Assembly (NCBI GenBank): GCA_902470035.1
Contig: CABREZ010000096.1
Span: 1 to 5,007, forward strand
DNA from: an uncultured Streptococcus sp.
GTDB taxonomy: Bacteria > Bacillota > Bacilli > Lactobacillales > Streptococcaceae
Length of the DNA stretch: 5,007 bases
Reading direction: 5' to 3'
Of the stretch, positions 1-5,007 are shown piece after piece; the first letter of the stretch is position 1, and every line of letters begins with the position of its first letter. The notes beneath the pieces were generated by a model. That model searched no databases and was not told where the DNA came from. It saw nothing but the letters and a program-made list of their open reading frames with translations. Position numbers and translations under genes: made by a program.

Positions 1-73
1 CCAGATAGGGGTCCTTATCAAATTTTAACTTGAGGTATTTGGTCAGACTGGATACCGATAAATACTCTGACAT
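1..73 (-). CDS. xseA: Exodeoxyribonuclease VII large subunit, N-terminal fragment (cut by window edge)
   Basis: This is the first 24 codons of a minus-strand gene that continues past the left edge. The peptide starts MSEYLSVSSLTKYLKLKFD and ends in KDPYL. I recognise this as the start of streptococcal XseA, where the Leu-Thr-Lys-Tyr-Leu-Lys stretch leads into the OB-fold nucleic-acid-binding domain. XseA is the large subunit of exonuclease VII, which with several small XseB subunits degrades single-stranded DNA in both directions in the cytoplasm. The ATG (71-73) follows a GGGG-core ribosome binding site about 4 bases away and a consensus TATAAT box, so the start is well supported. The catalytic domain is not visible. 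The family call rests on recalled N-terminal similarity over only 24 residues. Confidence 0.8.
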   Translation of the reverse strand, partial: MSEYLSVSSLTKYLKLKFDKDPYL

Positions 74-77
74 GGTT

Positions 78-84
78 CCCCTTT
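78..84 (-). promoter_or_regulatory. Ribosome binding site of xseA
   Basis: On the minus strand this reads AAAGGGG, 4 bases before the ATG at 71-73. The spacing is slightly short, but the purine run is the only candidate and it supports a real start in a fragment too short for ordinary ORF calling. Confidence 0.6.
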
Positions 85-106
85 CACACGGAAAATTCTA
101 GTATAA

Positions 107-115
107 ATTATACCA
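107..115 (-). promoter_or_regulatory. Promoter of xseA (extended -10 box)
   Basis: The minus strand reads TGGTATAAT, a perfect TATAAT preceded by the extended -10 TGn. Transcription would start near position 100, giving a leader of about 27 bases. The -35 region is poor (CAGATT at 17-bp spacing), which is tolerated with an extended -10. The box sits inside a 13-bp palindrome at 101-113. It lies downstream of the nnrD terminator, so xseA appears to be transcribed separately from nnrD. Confidence 0.65.
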
Positions 116-148
116 AAAATAAGCGGAAAAATCTGATTCTACCTACGG

Positions 149-179
149 AAAAAAGCCCCAGATTTCATCATCTGAGACT
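149..179 (-). terminator. Rho-independent terminator of nnrD
   Basis: On the minus strand, a 10-bp stem (arms 170-179 and 154-163) closes a 6-base loop. All ten positions pair, three of them G-U, and a run of six T follows. The stem begins only 7 bases after the nnrD stop codon. This separates nnrD from xseA. Confidence 0.85.
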
Positions 180-186
180 TTCTTTT

Positions 187-1041
187 TTATTGGATTTTTG
201 AAAGGCAGATTTCCCTCATCCATTTGGGAATTTCTTTACTAATCGCTGTCGGCAAAACCACGTAGGCTTTCTTGCTCAAGTCATCTGCAATGGCCGAATG
301 AAGGTAGGTCGCGACTACCACGCGCTCATACAGCCCAACCTGTGGAAATTGACCTGCAAAACCTGCGATCATCCCTGCCAAGGTATCGCCCATTCCTCCA
401 GTTGCCTGGTAAGGACCACCAACTGTTAGTTGGTAATAATCTGCTTGCCCTTGTTGCCAAATCCTAGTCTGGGGTCCCTTTTGGACCAGAATACTTGCTG
501 GAGGAAGTTGGGATAGAGCCAGCCTTGTTGCTTCTTCCCCTTGGTCTCCAATCGCTATACCTGACATCGCCTCCCATTCTTTTCGATGAGGAGTAAAGAC
601 CAGATGCGCTTGAGGAAGAGGCAAAGCTAAGCGCGTGTAGAGGCTAATAGCTCCGCCATCTAGAATCAACACTTGGTGAGGCTGAACCCTGTCAAAAACT
701 AGCTGTACAAGATGTGTCCCTAGATCATTGTCCTTAAGACCCGGCCCCAACAAAATAACGCCTGCTTTGGCGATTTGCTCAGTCAATAACTCTTGGTCAG
801 TCACAGCAAATGCCATAGCTTCAGGTAGCTGACTATGGAGAGCAGGAATATTCTCCTGGTCTGTCGCAACCGTTACCAGGCCCGCTCCACTATGAACAGC
901 TGCTATGGCAGCCATCATAATAGCTCCCCCGTAAGGGTAGGTTCCTCCAATCAAGAGAAGACGACCATAGTCTCCCTTGTAGGAGTCTGACGAACGACTA
1001 ACAATAACTTGTTGTAGCAATGTTTGGTCAACTCTTAGCAT
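187..1041 (-). CDS. nnrD: ADP-dependent (S)-NAD(P)H-hydrate dehydratase
   Basis: This 284-residue protein has the ribokinase-like fold of the YjeF C-terminal (CARKD/NnrD) family. It dehydrates S-NADHX and S-NADPHX, the damaged hydrated forms of NADH and NADPH, back to the cofactor using ADP. Visible motifs are GDYGRLLLIGG (residues 23-33) at the N-terminal nucleotide site, GPGL (99-102), DGGA (128-131), FTPHRKE (149-155), and GGMGDTLAG (215-223), which carries the conserved Asp219. There is no signal peptide, so it is cytoplasmic. The length fits a stand-alone dehydratase. The NnrE/YjeF N-terminal epimerase domain, fused in Escherichia coli, is absent here, as I recall for streptococci. The ATG at 1039-1041 has an AAGGAA site 5 bases upstream. 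The gene has its own extended -10 box and a strong terminator. Family certain; substrate specificity is by homology. Confidence 0.93.
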   Translation of the reverse strand: MLRVDQTLLQQVIVSRSSDSYKGDYGRLLLIGGTYPYGGAIMMAAIAAVHSGAGLVTVATDQENIPALHSQLPEAMAFAVTDQELLTEQIAKAGVILLGPGLKDNDLGTHLVQLVFDRVQPHQVLILDGGAISLYTRLALPLPQAHLVFTPHRKEWEAMSGIAIGDQGEEATRLALSQLPPASILVQKGPQTRIWQQGQADYYQLTVGGPYQATGGMGDTLAGMIAGFAGQFPQVGLYERVVVATYLHSAIADDLSKKAYVVLPTAISKEIPKWMREICLSKIQ

Positions 1042-1046
1042 AAGCT

Positions 1047-1052
1047 TTCCTT
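1047..1052 (-). promoter_or_regulatory. Ribosome binding site of nnrD
   Basis: The minus strand reads AAGGAA, 5 bases before the ATG at 1039-1041. This fixes the start at MLRVDQ. Confidence 0.65.
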
Positions 1053-1064
1053 CTTTCTCTCTTT

Positions 1065-1073
1065 ATTTTATCA
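1065..1073 (-). promoter_or_regulatory. Putative promoter of nnrD (extended -10 box)
   Basis: The minus strand reads TGATAAAAT, one mismatch from the TGnTATAAT extended -10 consensus. It lies 23 bases upstream of the ATG, so the leader would be short (about 15-17 bases) but would include the ribosome binding site. No convincing -35 is seen at 16-18 bp. It lies just beyond the possible folD terminator, as expected for an independent unit. Confidence 0.5.
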
Positions 1074-1083
1074 CGTTTAGACT

Positions 1084-1114
1084 AAAAAAAGGAGGAAAGC
1101 AAGTTCCAACCTTC
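1084..1114 (-). terminator. Possible rho-independent terminator of folD
   Basis: On the minus strand an imperfect stem (arms about 1104-1114 and 1087-1097) closes a 6-base loop. It has a two-base internal mismatch and two G-U pairs. The distal arm runs into seven consecutive T (1084-1090). It begins about 58 bases after the folD stop. The stem is weaker than the other two terminators in the window, so some read-through into nnrD is possible. Confidence 0.4.
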
Positions 1115-1172
1115 AAAATTTTTCTAATCATTCTACAGCTACAAACACTGTCCCGACTTCATCCAAGCTGGT

Positions 1173-2027
1173 TTATTTTTTCAAGGCCCGAACAGCTGCC
1201 TCATAGGTCTGAGACATGAGCATGGTAATCGTCATAGGACCAACGCCACCTGGTACTGGAGTGATGTAGCTCGCTAGAGGAGCTACCTGTTCATAGTCCA
1301 CATCTCCACAGAGCTTCCCATTTTCGTCACGGTTCATACCGACATCAATAACGACAGCTCCCTCTTTAACAAAGTCAGCTGTAACAAAATTTGCACGACC
1401 GATTGCCACCACTAAGATATCGGCTTTTCTAGCAATTTTTGCCAAATGATGAGTCCGCGAATGGGTCAAGGTCACCGTTGCATTTTTTGCTAGAAGAAGC
1501 TGGGCCATTGGTTTTCCAACGATGTTGGAACGGCCAATGACGACTGCATTTTTCCCTTCGACATCAATATCGTATTCCCGGAACATTTCCATGATCCCAG
1601 CAGGAGTTGAGGGAACCATCACCGGATTACCTGCCCAAAGATGCCCCATATTGAGAGGGTGGAAGCCGTCGACATCCTTGTTGGGATCAATGGCTAGTAA
1701 GACAGCCTCATCATCGATATGTGCTGGTAGAGGCAACTGGACCAAAATACCATGCCAGAGTGGATCCTGATTGTAGCGGTCAATGAGGGCCAATAAGTCT
1801 TCTTGGGAAATACTCTCGGGCACTCGAACGACTTCACTTCGAAATCCTGCTGCCAAAGCTGACCGTTCTTTATTTCGGACATAGACCTGGCTAGCTGGGT
1901 TTTCTCCCACCAAAATCACCACCAAACCTGGGACCTGACCAGTCTCAGCCTTTAAGTGAGCGGTTTTTTCTGCTAATTCCCCTTGCAATTTTACTGCCAA
2001 GGCCTTCCCATCAATCACATGTGTCAT
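1173..2027 (-). CDS. folD: Bifunctional methylenetetrahydrofolate dehydrogenase / methenyltetrahydrofolate cyclohydrolase
   Basis: FolD interconverts 5,10-methylene-, 5,10-methenyl- and 10-formyl-tetrahydrofolate with NADP(H), supplying one-carbon units for purines and formyl-methionine in the cytoplasm. From the ATG at 2025-2027 the protein has 284 residues, the usual FolD length. It shows the active-site Tyr49 and Lys53 in ASQVYVRNK, Gln97 in VQLPLP, Asp120 in KDVDGFHP, the Rossmann GRSNIVGKP (165-173), and the C-terminal signature PVPGGVGPMT (257-266). A TTG codon in frame at 2046-2048 would add seven residues. I prefer the ATG for two reasons: the TTG would lie only about 3-5 bases after the predicted transcription start, and MTHVIDGK is where FolD proteins normally begin. 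Spacing to nnrD is 131 bases, so the two are neighbours rather than tightly coupled. Function is secure. Confidence 0.97.
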   Translation of the reverse strand: MTHVIDGKALAVKLQGELAEKTAHLKAETGQVPGLVVILVGENPASQVYVRNKERSALAAGFRSEVVRVPESISQEDLLALIDRYNQDPLWHGILVQLPLPAHIDDEAVLLAIDPNKDVDGFHPLNMGHLWAGNPVMVPSTPAGIMEMFREYDIDVEGKNAVVIGRSNIVGKPMAQLLLAKNATVTLTHSRTHHLAKIARKADILVVAIGRANFVTADFVKEGAVVIDVGMNRDENGKLCGDVDYEQVAPLASYITPVPGGVGPMTITMLMSQTYEAAVRALKK

Positions 2028-2058
2028 CTCAATCTCTTTTCTATTCAATATCTTCTCT

Positions 2059-2067
2059 ATTATATCA
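2059..2067 (-). promoter_or_regulatory. Promoter of folD (perfect extended -10 box)
   Basis: The minus strand reads TGATATAAT, an exact match to TGnTATAAT. The expected start point is about 2051-2053, giving a leader of about 25 bases to the ATG at 2027. The -35 region is weak (TTAGGA at 18-bp spacing). The leader is far too short for a riboswitch. This promoter is the main argument against the upstream TTG start. Confidence 0.7.
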
Positions 2068-2142
2068 GATTTGTGAACCTGCTCCTAACACTTCTTGATT
2101 AGACAAGGTTATAAGAAGAAACTATAACTTTTTTCTTCCAAC

Positions 2143-2170
2143 AAAAAAGAGACTAGATGGTCTAGACTCT
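2143..2170 (-). terminator. Rho-independent terminator of the DUF1797 gene
   Basis: On the minus strand a 10-position stem (2161-2170 with 2148-2157) has one T-T mismatch and a 3-base loop. It runs directly into six T (2143-2148). It starts 13 bases after the DUF1797 stop codon and lies upstream of the folD promoter, so the two genes are separate transcription units. Confidence 0.85.
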
Positions 2171-2183
2171 TGATTGATACTCC

Positions 2184-2414
2184 TTAGTACAACAATTCGT
2201 AGATTTCCATTGCGATTAAGTCAATGCTATCGAATGTATAGGTCTCACGAGCTTCTACATCACGAAGAGTAAATACTGATCCATTTTCTTCATCATAGTT
2301 GTAAGCTACTTCAGCAACTACAACTCCTTCACGTTCAAAATTACGTTTTAAGTTTCCACCGTCTTTCGTCATCGCTTCCAAACGGCTGATAATTCGTACC
2401 AAATGTGATTCCAT
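2184..2414 (-). CDS. DUF1797 (YkuJ-like) family protein of unknown function
   Basis: This is a 76-residue, acidic, soluble protein with no signal peptide, membrane segment or cysteine. The ending FDSIDLIAMEIYELLY closely resembles the C-terminus of Bacillus subtilis YkuJ (DUF1797), which I recall as a small structurally solved protein of unknown role. The start MESHLVRIISRLEAMTKDGG also fits the family, as does the middle section with alternating charged and aromatic residues, suggesting an alpha/beta fold. The ATG at 2412-2414 is preceded by AGGAG at 7-base spacing and an extended -10 box. The gene is divergent from clpE across 229 bases and ends in a strong terminator, so it is transcribed alone. 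Closeness to clpE gives no firm hint of function, though the shared intergenic region could couple their expression. Family assignment is from memory of YkuJ; no activity is proposed. Confidence 0.88.
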   Translation of the reverse strand: MESHLVRIISRLEAMTKDGGNLKRNFEREGVVVAEVAYNYDEENGSVFTLRDVEARETYTFDSIDLIAMEIYELLY

Positions 2415-2421
2415 TTTGATT

Positions 2422-2426
2422 CTCCT
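2422..2426 (-). promoter_or_regulatory. Ribosome binding site of the DUF1797 gene
   Basis: The minus strand reads AGGAG, 7 bases before the ATG at 2412-2414. This is a strong, well-placed site. Confidence 0.7.
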
Positions 2427-2445
2427 ATTTACTTTCTACTCTCCT

Positions 2446-2454
2446 ATTTTATCA
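2446..2454 (-). promoter_or_regulatory. Putative promoter of the DUF1797 gene (extended -10 box)
   Basis: The minus strand reads TGATAAAAT, identical to the nnrD box. A TTGGAA hexamer (2471-2476) could serve as a -35, but at a long 19-bp spacing. The predicted leader is about 25 bases. Confidence 0.5.
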
Positions 2455-2543
2455 TAAAAGAAGGAGGAAATTCCAATAAAAATCAACTTTTCCGCTATTT
2501 TCCTCTTTATTCCATGCCTAAAACCGGACTTCATACTAAATTC

Positions 2544-2571
2544 TTGCAAACTTTTAGAATACTGCTATAAT
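2544..2571 (+). promoter_or_regulatory. Promoter of clpE (-35 and extended -10)
   Basis: The plus strand has TTGCAA (2544-2549; four of six match the consensus), a 16-bp spacer, then TATAAT (2566-2571) preceded by TG at 2563-2564, making an extended -10. This housekeeping sigma-A-type promoter is the best matched in the window. Transcription should begin near 2578, leaving a leader of about 65 bases that contains the CtsR operator. Confidence 0.8.
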
Positions 2572-2584
2572 GAAACTATAAAAG

Positions 2585-2601
2585 TTTGACTATTTCTGAC
2601 C
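2585..2601 (+). promoter_or_regulatory. CtsR operator of clpE
   Basis: On the plus strand the site reads TTTGACT ATT TCTGACC; on the minus strand it is GGTCAGA AAT AGTCAAA. This matches the established CtsR direct repeat RGTCAAA-NAN-RGTCAAA, with a single mismatch in one heptad (G for A). CtsR represses clp genes in Gram-positive bacteria and is released on heat or protein stress. The box lies at about +7 to +23 relative to the predicted start point, so a bound repressor would block promoter clearance or early elongation. Only one copy was found in this gap. Confidence 0.85.
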
Positions 2602-2630
2602 AATAGTTTTTACACTTTTTACCCTAGAGA

Positions 2631-2636
2631 AAGAGG
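2631..2636 (+). promoter_or_regulatory. Ribosome binding site of clpE
   Basis: AAGAGG, 7 bases before the ATG at 2644-2646. It supports the start at MLCQNC, which places the first zinc-finger cysteine at residue 3. Confidence 0.65.
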
Positions 2637-2643
2637 TAAGAGA

Positions 2644-4911
2644 ATGCTTTGTCAAAACTGTAAAATCAACGATTCAACCATTCATCTTTATACGAACGTG
2701 AATGGTCACCAACAACAAGTAGACCTTTGCCAGAACTGCTATCAAATTATGAAAACCGATCCTAACAATAGTCTCCTGACAGGATTAAACCAACAAAATC
2801 GCGGAGGGCGGGATCCTTTTGAAGATTTCTTCAATCAACTGGGCAACTTCCAAGCCCCCCAAGAACCTCAAACGCCACCAACTCAATCTGGAGGGGGCTA
2901 TGGTGGCGGAAATGGCTACGGTTCAAATGGGAACGGTCGTTCTTCAGGACCGAATAGAGCCCAAGCCAAACAACAACCAAAAGGCCTCTTAGAAGAGTTC
3001 GGAATCAATGTCACAGAAATTGCTCGTCGCGGCGATATCGATCCGGTCATTGGTCGTGATGAAGAGATTCTCCGTGTCATCGAAATTCTCAACCGTCGTA
3101 CAAAAAACAACCCTGTCTTGATCGGTGAACCTGGTGTCGGAAAAACTGCTGTCGTAGAAGGGCTAGCTCAAAAGATTGTCGATGGGGATGTCCCTCATAA
3201 ATTGCAAGGCAAGCAAGTTATTCGCTTAGACGTTGTTAGTCTTGTTCAAGGAACTGGGATCCGAGGCCAATTTGAAGAGCGTATGCAACAATTAATGGAG
3301 GAAATCCGTCGCCGTGAAGATGTGATTTTATTCATCGACGAAATTCATGAAATCGTCGGTGCTGGATCTGCTGGAGACGGCAACATGGATGCTGGAAACA
3401 TCCTCAAACCAGCCCTCGCTCGTGGCGAATTGCAATTAGTCGGTGCGACAACACTTAATGAATACCGGATTATCGAGAAGGATGCAGCACTTGAACGCCG
3501 GATGCAACCCGTTAAGGTCGATGAGCCAACGGTTGAAGAAACTATCACCATCCTCAAAGGGATTCAAAAGAAATATGAGGACTACCACCACGTCCACTAC
3601 ACAGATGGTGCCATCGAAGCTGCAGCACTCCTCTCCAATCGCTATATCCAAGACCGCTTCTTGCCCGACAAGGCCATTGACCTCTTGGATGAAGCTGGCT
3701 CTAAGATGAATTTAACCCTCAATTTCGTCGATCCAAAGGTCATTGACCAACGCTTAATTGAAGCTGAAAATCTCAAAGCCCAGGCGACGCGTGATGAAGA
3801 TTTCGAAAAAGCTGCCTACTTCCGTGACCAAATCGCTAAGTACAAAGAAATGCAAGGGCAACAGGTCACTGATCAAGATACGCCAGTTATTAGCGAAAAG
3901 ACCATCGAACACATCGTCGAACAAAAGACCAATATTCCAGTTGGAGATTTGAAAGAAAAAGAACAATCCCAATTAATCAACTTGGCGGCTGATTTGAAGG
4001 CTCATGTCATCGGCCAAGATGAGGCTGTTGAAAAAATTGCTAAGGCTATCCGTCGTAATCGGGTAGGACTTGGAACGCCCAACCGTCCAATCGGTAGCTT
4101 CCTCTTTGTTGGACCGACTGGCGTCGGGAAGACAGAGTTGTCCAAACAATTGGCTATCGAACTCTTCGGTTCTGCTGACAGTATGATTCGCTTTGATATG
4201 AGCGAATACATGGAGAAACATGCCGTTGCTAAACTGGTCGGCGCCCCTCCAGGATATGTTGGTTACGAAGAAGCAGGCCAGCTGACTGAAAAAGTACGTC
4301 GCAACCCCTACTCTCTAATTCTCTTGGATGAGGTAGAAAAGGCCCATCCTGATGTCATGCATATGTTCCTCCAAGTCTTAGACGATGGGCGCTTGACAGA
4401 TGGTCAAGGACGAACAGTGAGCTTCAAAGATACCATCATCATCATGACTTCCAATGCGGGAACTGGAAAAGCGGAGGCTAACGTTGGTTTTGGGGCGGCT
4501 CGTGAAGGACGTACCAATTCTATCCTCGGTGAACTTGGAAACTTCTTTAGTCCAGAATTCATGAACCGTTTTGATGGTATTATTGAATTTAAACCCTTGT
4601 CTAAAGAAAACCTCCTTCAAATCGTCACTCTTATGCTTGATGATGTCAATCAACGCTTAGCCCACAATGATATCCACCTGGATGTTACCGATAAGGTCAA
4701 GGAGAAACTGGTTGATTTGGGCTACGATCCAAAAATGGGAGCTCGTCCACTTCGTCGTACCATTCAAGACTATATCGAAGATGCCATTACAGATTACTAC
4801 TTAGAAAATCCTAGTGAAAAAGATTTGAAGGCTGTCATGGCCAGCAATGGAAAGATATGTATCAAAGGAAAGAACAAACCTGCGAACGAAGCAGAAAAAG
4901 CAACTGAATAA
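2644..4911 (+). CDS. clpE: ATP-dependent Clp protease ATP-binding subunit ClpE (Hsp100 unfoldase)
   Basis: ClpE is a hexameric AAA+ unfoldase that passes stress-damaged proteins to the ClpP peptidase in the cytoplasm. At 755 residues it has the size expected for streptococcal ClpE. In order: a zinc finger with CxxC at Cys3/Cys6 and Cys29/Cys32; a low-complexity Gly/Asn/Gln/Pro-rich linker (about 48-113); AAA+ domain 1 with Walker A GEPGVGKT (161-168), Walker B VILFIDE (227-233) and arginine residues at 285-286; a UVR-like coiled middle region (about 369-404, with DFEKAAYFRDQI); AAA+ domain 2 with Walker A GPTGVGKT (490-497), Walker B LILLDE (558-563), sensor-1 Asn604, arginine finger Arg642 in NRFD and sensor-2 GAR (699-701). 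VGFG (614-617) is the likely ClpP-docking loop. The zinc finger and short middle region separate it from ClpC and ClpB. All catalytic motifs are intact. Expression is predicted to be CtsR-repressed from a single promoter. Confidence 0.98.
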   Translation: MLCQNCKINDSTIHLYTNVNGHQQQVDLCQNCYQIMKTDPNNSLLTGLNQQNRGGRDPFEDFFNQLGNFQAPQEPQTPPTQSGGGYGGGNGYGSNGNGRSSGPNRAQAKQQPKGLLEEFGINVTEIARRGDIDPVIGRDEEILRVIEILNRRTKNNPVLIGEPGVGKTAVVEGLAQKIVDGDVPHKLQGKQVIRLDVVSLVQGTGIRGQFEERMQQLMEEIRRREDVILFIDEIHEIVGAGSAGDGNMDAGNILKPALARGELQLVGATTLNEYRIIEKDAALERRMQPVKVDEPTVEETITILKGIQKKYEDYHHVHYTDGAIEAAALLSNRYIQDRFLPDKAIDLLDEAGSKMNLTLNFVDPKVIDQRLIEAENLKAQATRDEDFEKAAYFRDQIAKYKEMQGQQVTDQDTPVISEKTIEHIVEQKTNIPVGDLKEKEQSQLINLAADLKAHVIGQDEAVEKIAKAIRRNRVGLGTPNRPIGSFLFVGPTGVGKTELSKQLAIELFGSADSMIRFDMSEYMEKHAVAKLVGAPPGYVGYEEAGQLTEKVRRNPYSLILLDEVEKAHPDVMHMFLQVLDDGRLTDGQGRTVSFKDTIIIMTSNAGTGKAEANVGFGAAREGRTNSILGELGNFFSPEFMNRFDGIIEFKPLSKENLLQIVTLMLDDVNQRLAHNDIHLDVTDKVKEKLVDLGYDPKMGARPLRRTIQDYIEDAITDYYLENPSEKDLKAVMASNGKICIKGKNKPANEAEKATE

Positions 4912-4920
4912 TCGCATTTA

Positions 4921-5007
4921 AAGTGGCTGGGAAAAAAGTCCTAGCCTCTCAATTGTCTTTGGATTGTCGAGCAAGACGCAGTGGTTGAGTGGGCTCTACT
5001 ACGCTGA
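4921..5007 (+). repeat. Probable left part of a dispersed streptococcal intergenic repeat (cut by window end)
   Basis: This sequence starts 9 bases after the clpE stop. It opens with the hairpin at 4925-4946, continues through AATTGTCTTTGGATTGTCGA and ends at the window edge in ACTACGCTGA. From memory, this closely resembles an intergenic element present in many copies in oral and related streptococci, whose distal end carries a CCCAGCC-type arm and a T run. It would then fold as one large structure and act as a bidirectional terminator. A short frame from TTG at 4965 (LSSKTQWLSGLYYA) runs off the edge. Such frames are often annotated as small hypothetical proteins in these repeats; I do not consider it a gene. 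Copy number cannot be tested here. Confidence 0.45.
4925..4946 (+). other. Hairpin downstream of clpE without a T tract
   Basis: An 8-bp stem (GGCTGGGA with TCCTAGCC, one G-U pair) closes a 6-base A-rich loop, 13 bases after the clpE stop codon. No T run follows, so alone it is a poor intrinsic terminator. It may protect the 3' end of the transcript or be the first arm of the larger repeat. Confidence 0.6.

Noticed and set aside
1522..1770. Plus-strand 82-codon frame inside folD
   Set aside because: It lies fully antisense to a gene whose catalytic motifs are all intact, and the peptide resembles no family I recognise. It is a shadow of folD coding bias.
2113..2139. AT-rich inverted repeat (7-base arms at 2115-2121 and 2132-2138)
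   Set aside because: The stem is only A/T-rich with a 10-base loop. No plus-strand gene ends there, and on the minus strand no T run follows, so it is not a credible terminator. The DUF1797 terminator is already complete at 2143-2170.
2459..2480. Perfect AAGGAGG ribosome-binding-like sequence on the plus strand
   Set aside because: No ATG, GTG or TTG lies at a workable distance downstream and no open frame follows. It is upstream of the clpE promoter and so would not be transcribed from it.
2589..2607. Short hairpin ACTATT/AATAGT in the clpE leader as a possible riboswitch or attenuator
   Set aside because: The arms are six mostly A-T pairs around a 7-base loop, with no alternative terminator. 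The sequence is better explained by the CtsR box it overlaps.
2602..2643. Second CtsR heptad pair or a CIRCE element near clpE
   Set aside because: No other RGTCAAA-NAN-RGTCAAA match or long inverted repeat of the CIRCE type could be found by eye on either strand of the clpE upstream gap.
3345..4653. Several antisense and alternative-frame open frames of 60-91 codons inside clpE
   Set aside because: They have no ribosome binding sites or recognisable domains. They fall across the conserved AAA+ motifs, whose codon structure explains the open frames.

Overview
The window reads as chromosomal DNA of a streptococcus, probably of the viridans/oral type. The protein sequences (stand-alone NnrD, FolD, a YkuJ/DUF1797 protein, and ClpE with an N-terminal zinc finger and Gly/Asn-rich linker) look streptococcal. 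The signals agree: purine-rich ribosome binding sites, TGn-extended -10 promoters and a CtsR operator. Species cannot be fixed from this window. All five genes are core housekeeping or stress genes; I see no phage, plasmid, CRISPR or defence module.

Layout. Four genes run on the minus strand. Reading leftward they are a 76-codon DUF1797 gene (2184-2414), folD (1173-2027), nnrD (187-1041) and the first 24 codons of xseA (1-73, cut by the window edge). Each appears to have its own TGn-extended -10 box. A rho-independent terminator follows DUF1797 and nnrD, and a weaker candidate follows folD, so these look like consecutive single-gene units rather than one tight operon. On the plus strand, clpE (2644-4911) is divergent from DUF1797 across a 229-bp gap. 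That gap holds a promoter on each strand and a CtsR box just downstream of the predicted clpE start point. No gap exceeds 300 bases. The last 96 bases after clpE hold a hairpin and what looks like the left part of a dispersed streptococcal intergenic repeat, cut by the window end.

Function. FolD interconverts one-carbon folates using NADP(H). NnrD repairs hydrated NAD(P)H. XseA is the large subunit of exonuclease VII. ClpE is a Hsp100 unfoldase that feeds substrates to ClpP under heat or protein stress and is repressed by CtsR. The DUF1797 protein has no known function. Nothing here is clearly a new system. The points most worth checking are the CtsR-controlled clpE leader, the truncated repeat after clpE, the folD start choice, and a sequence block shared by the nnrD and DUF1797 upstream regions.
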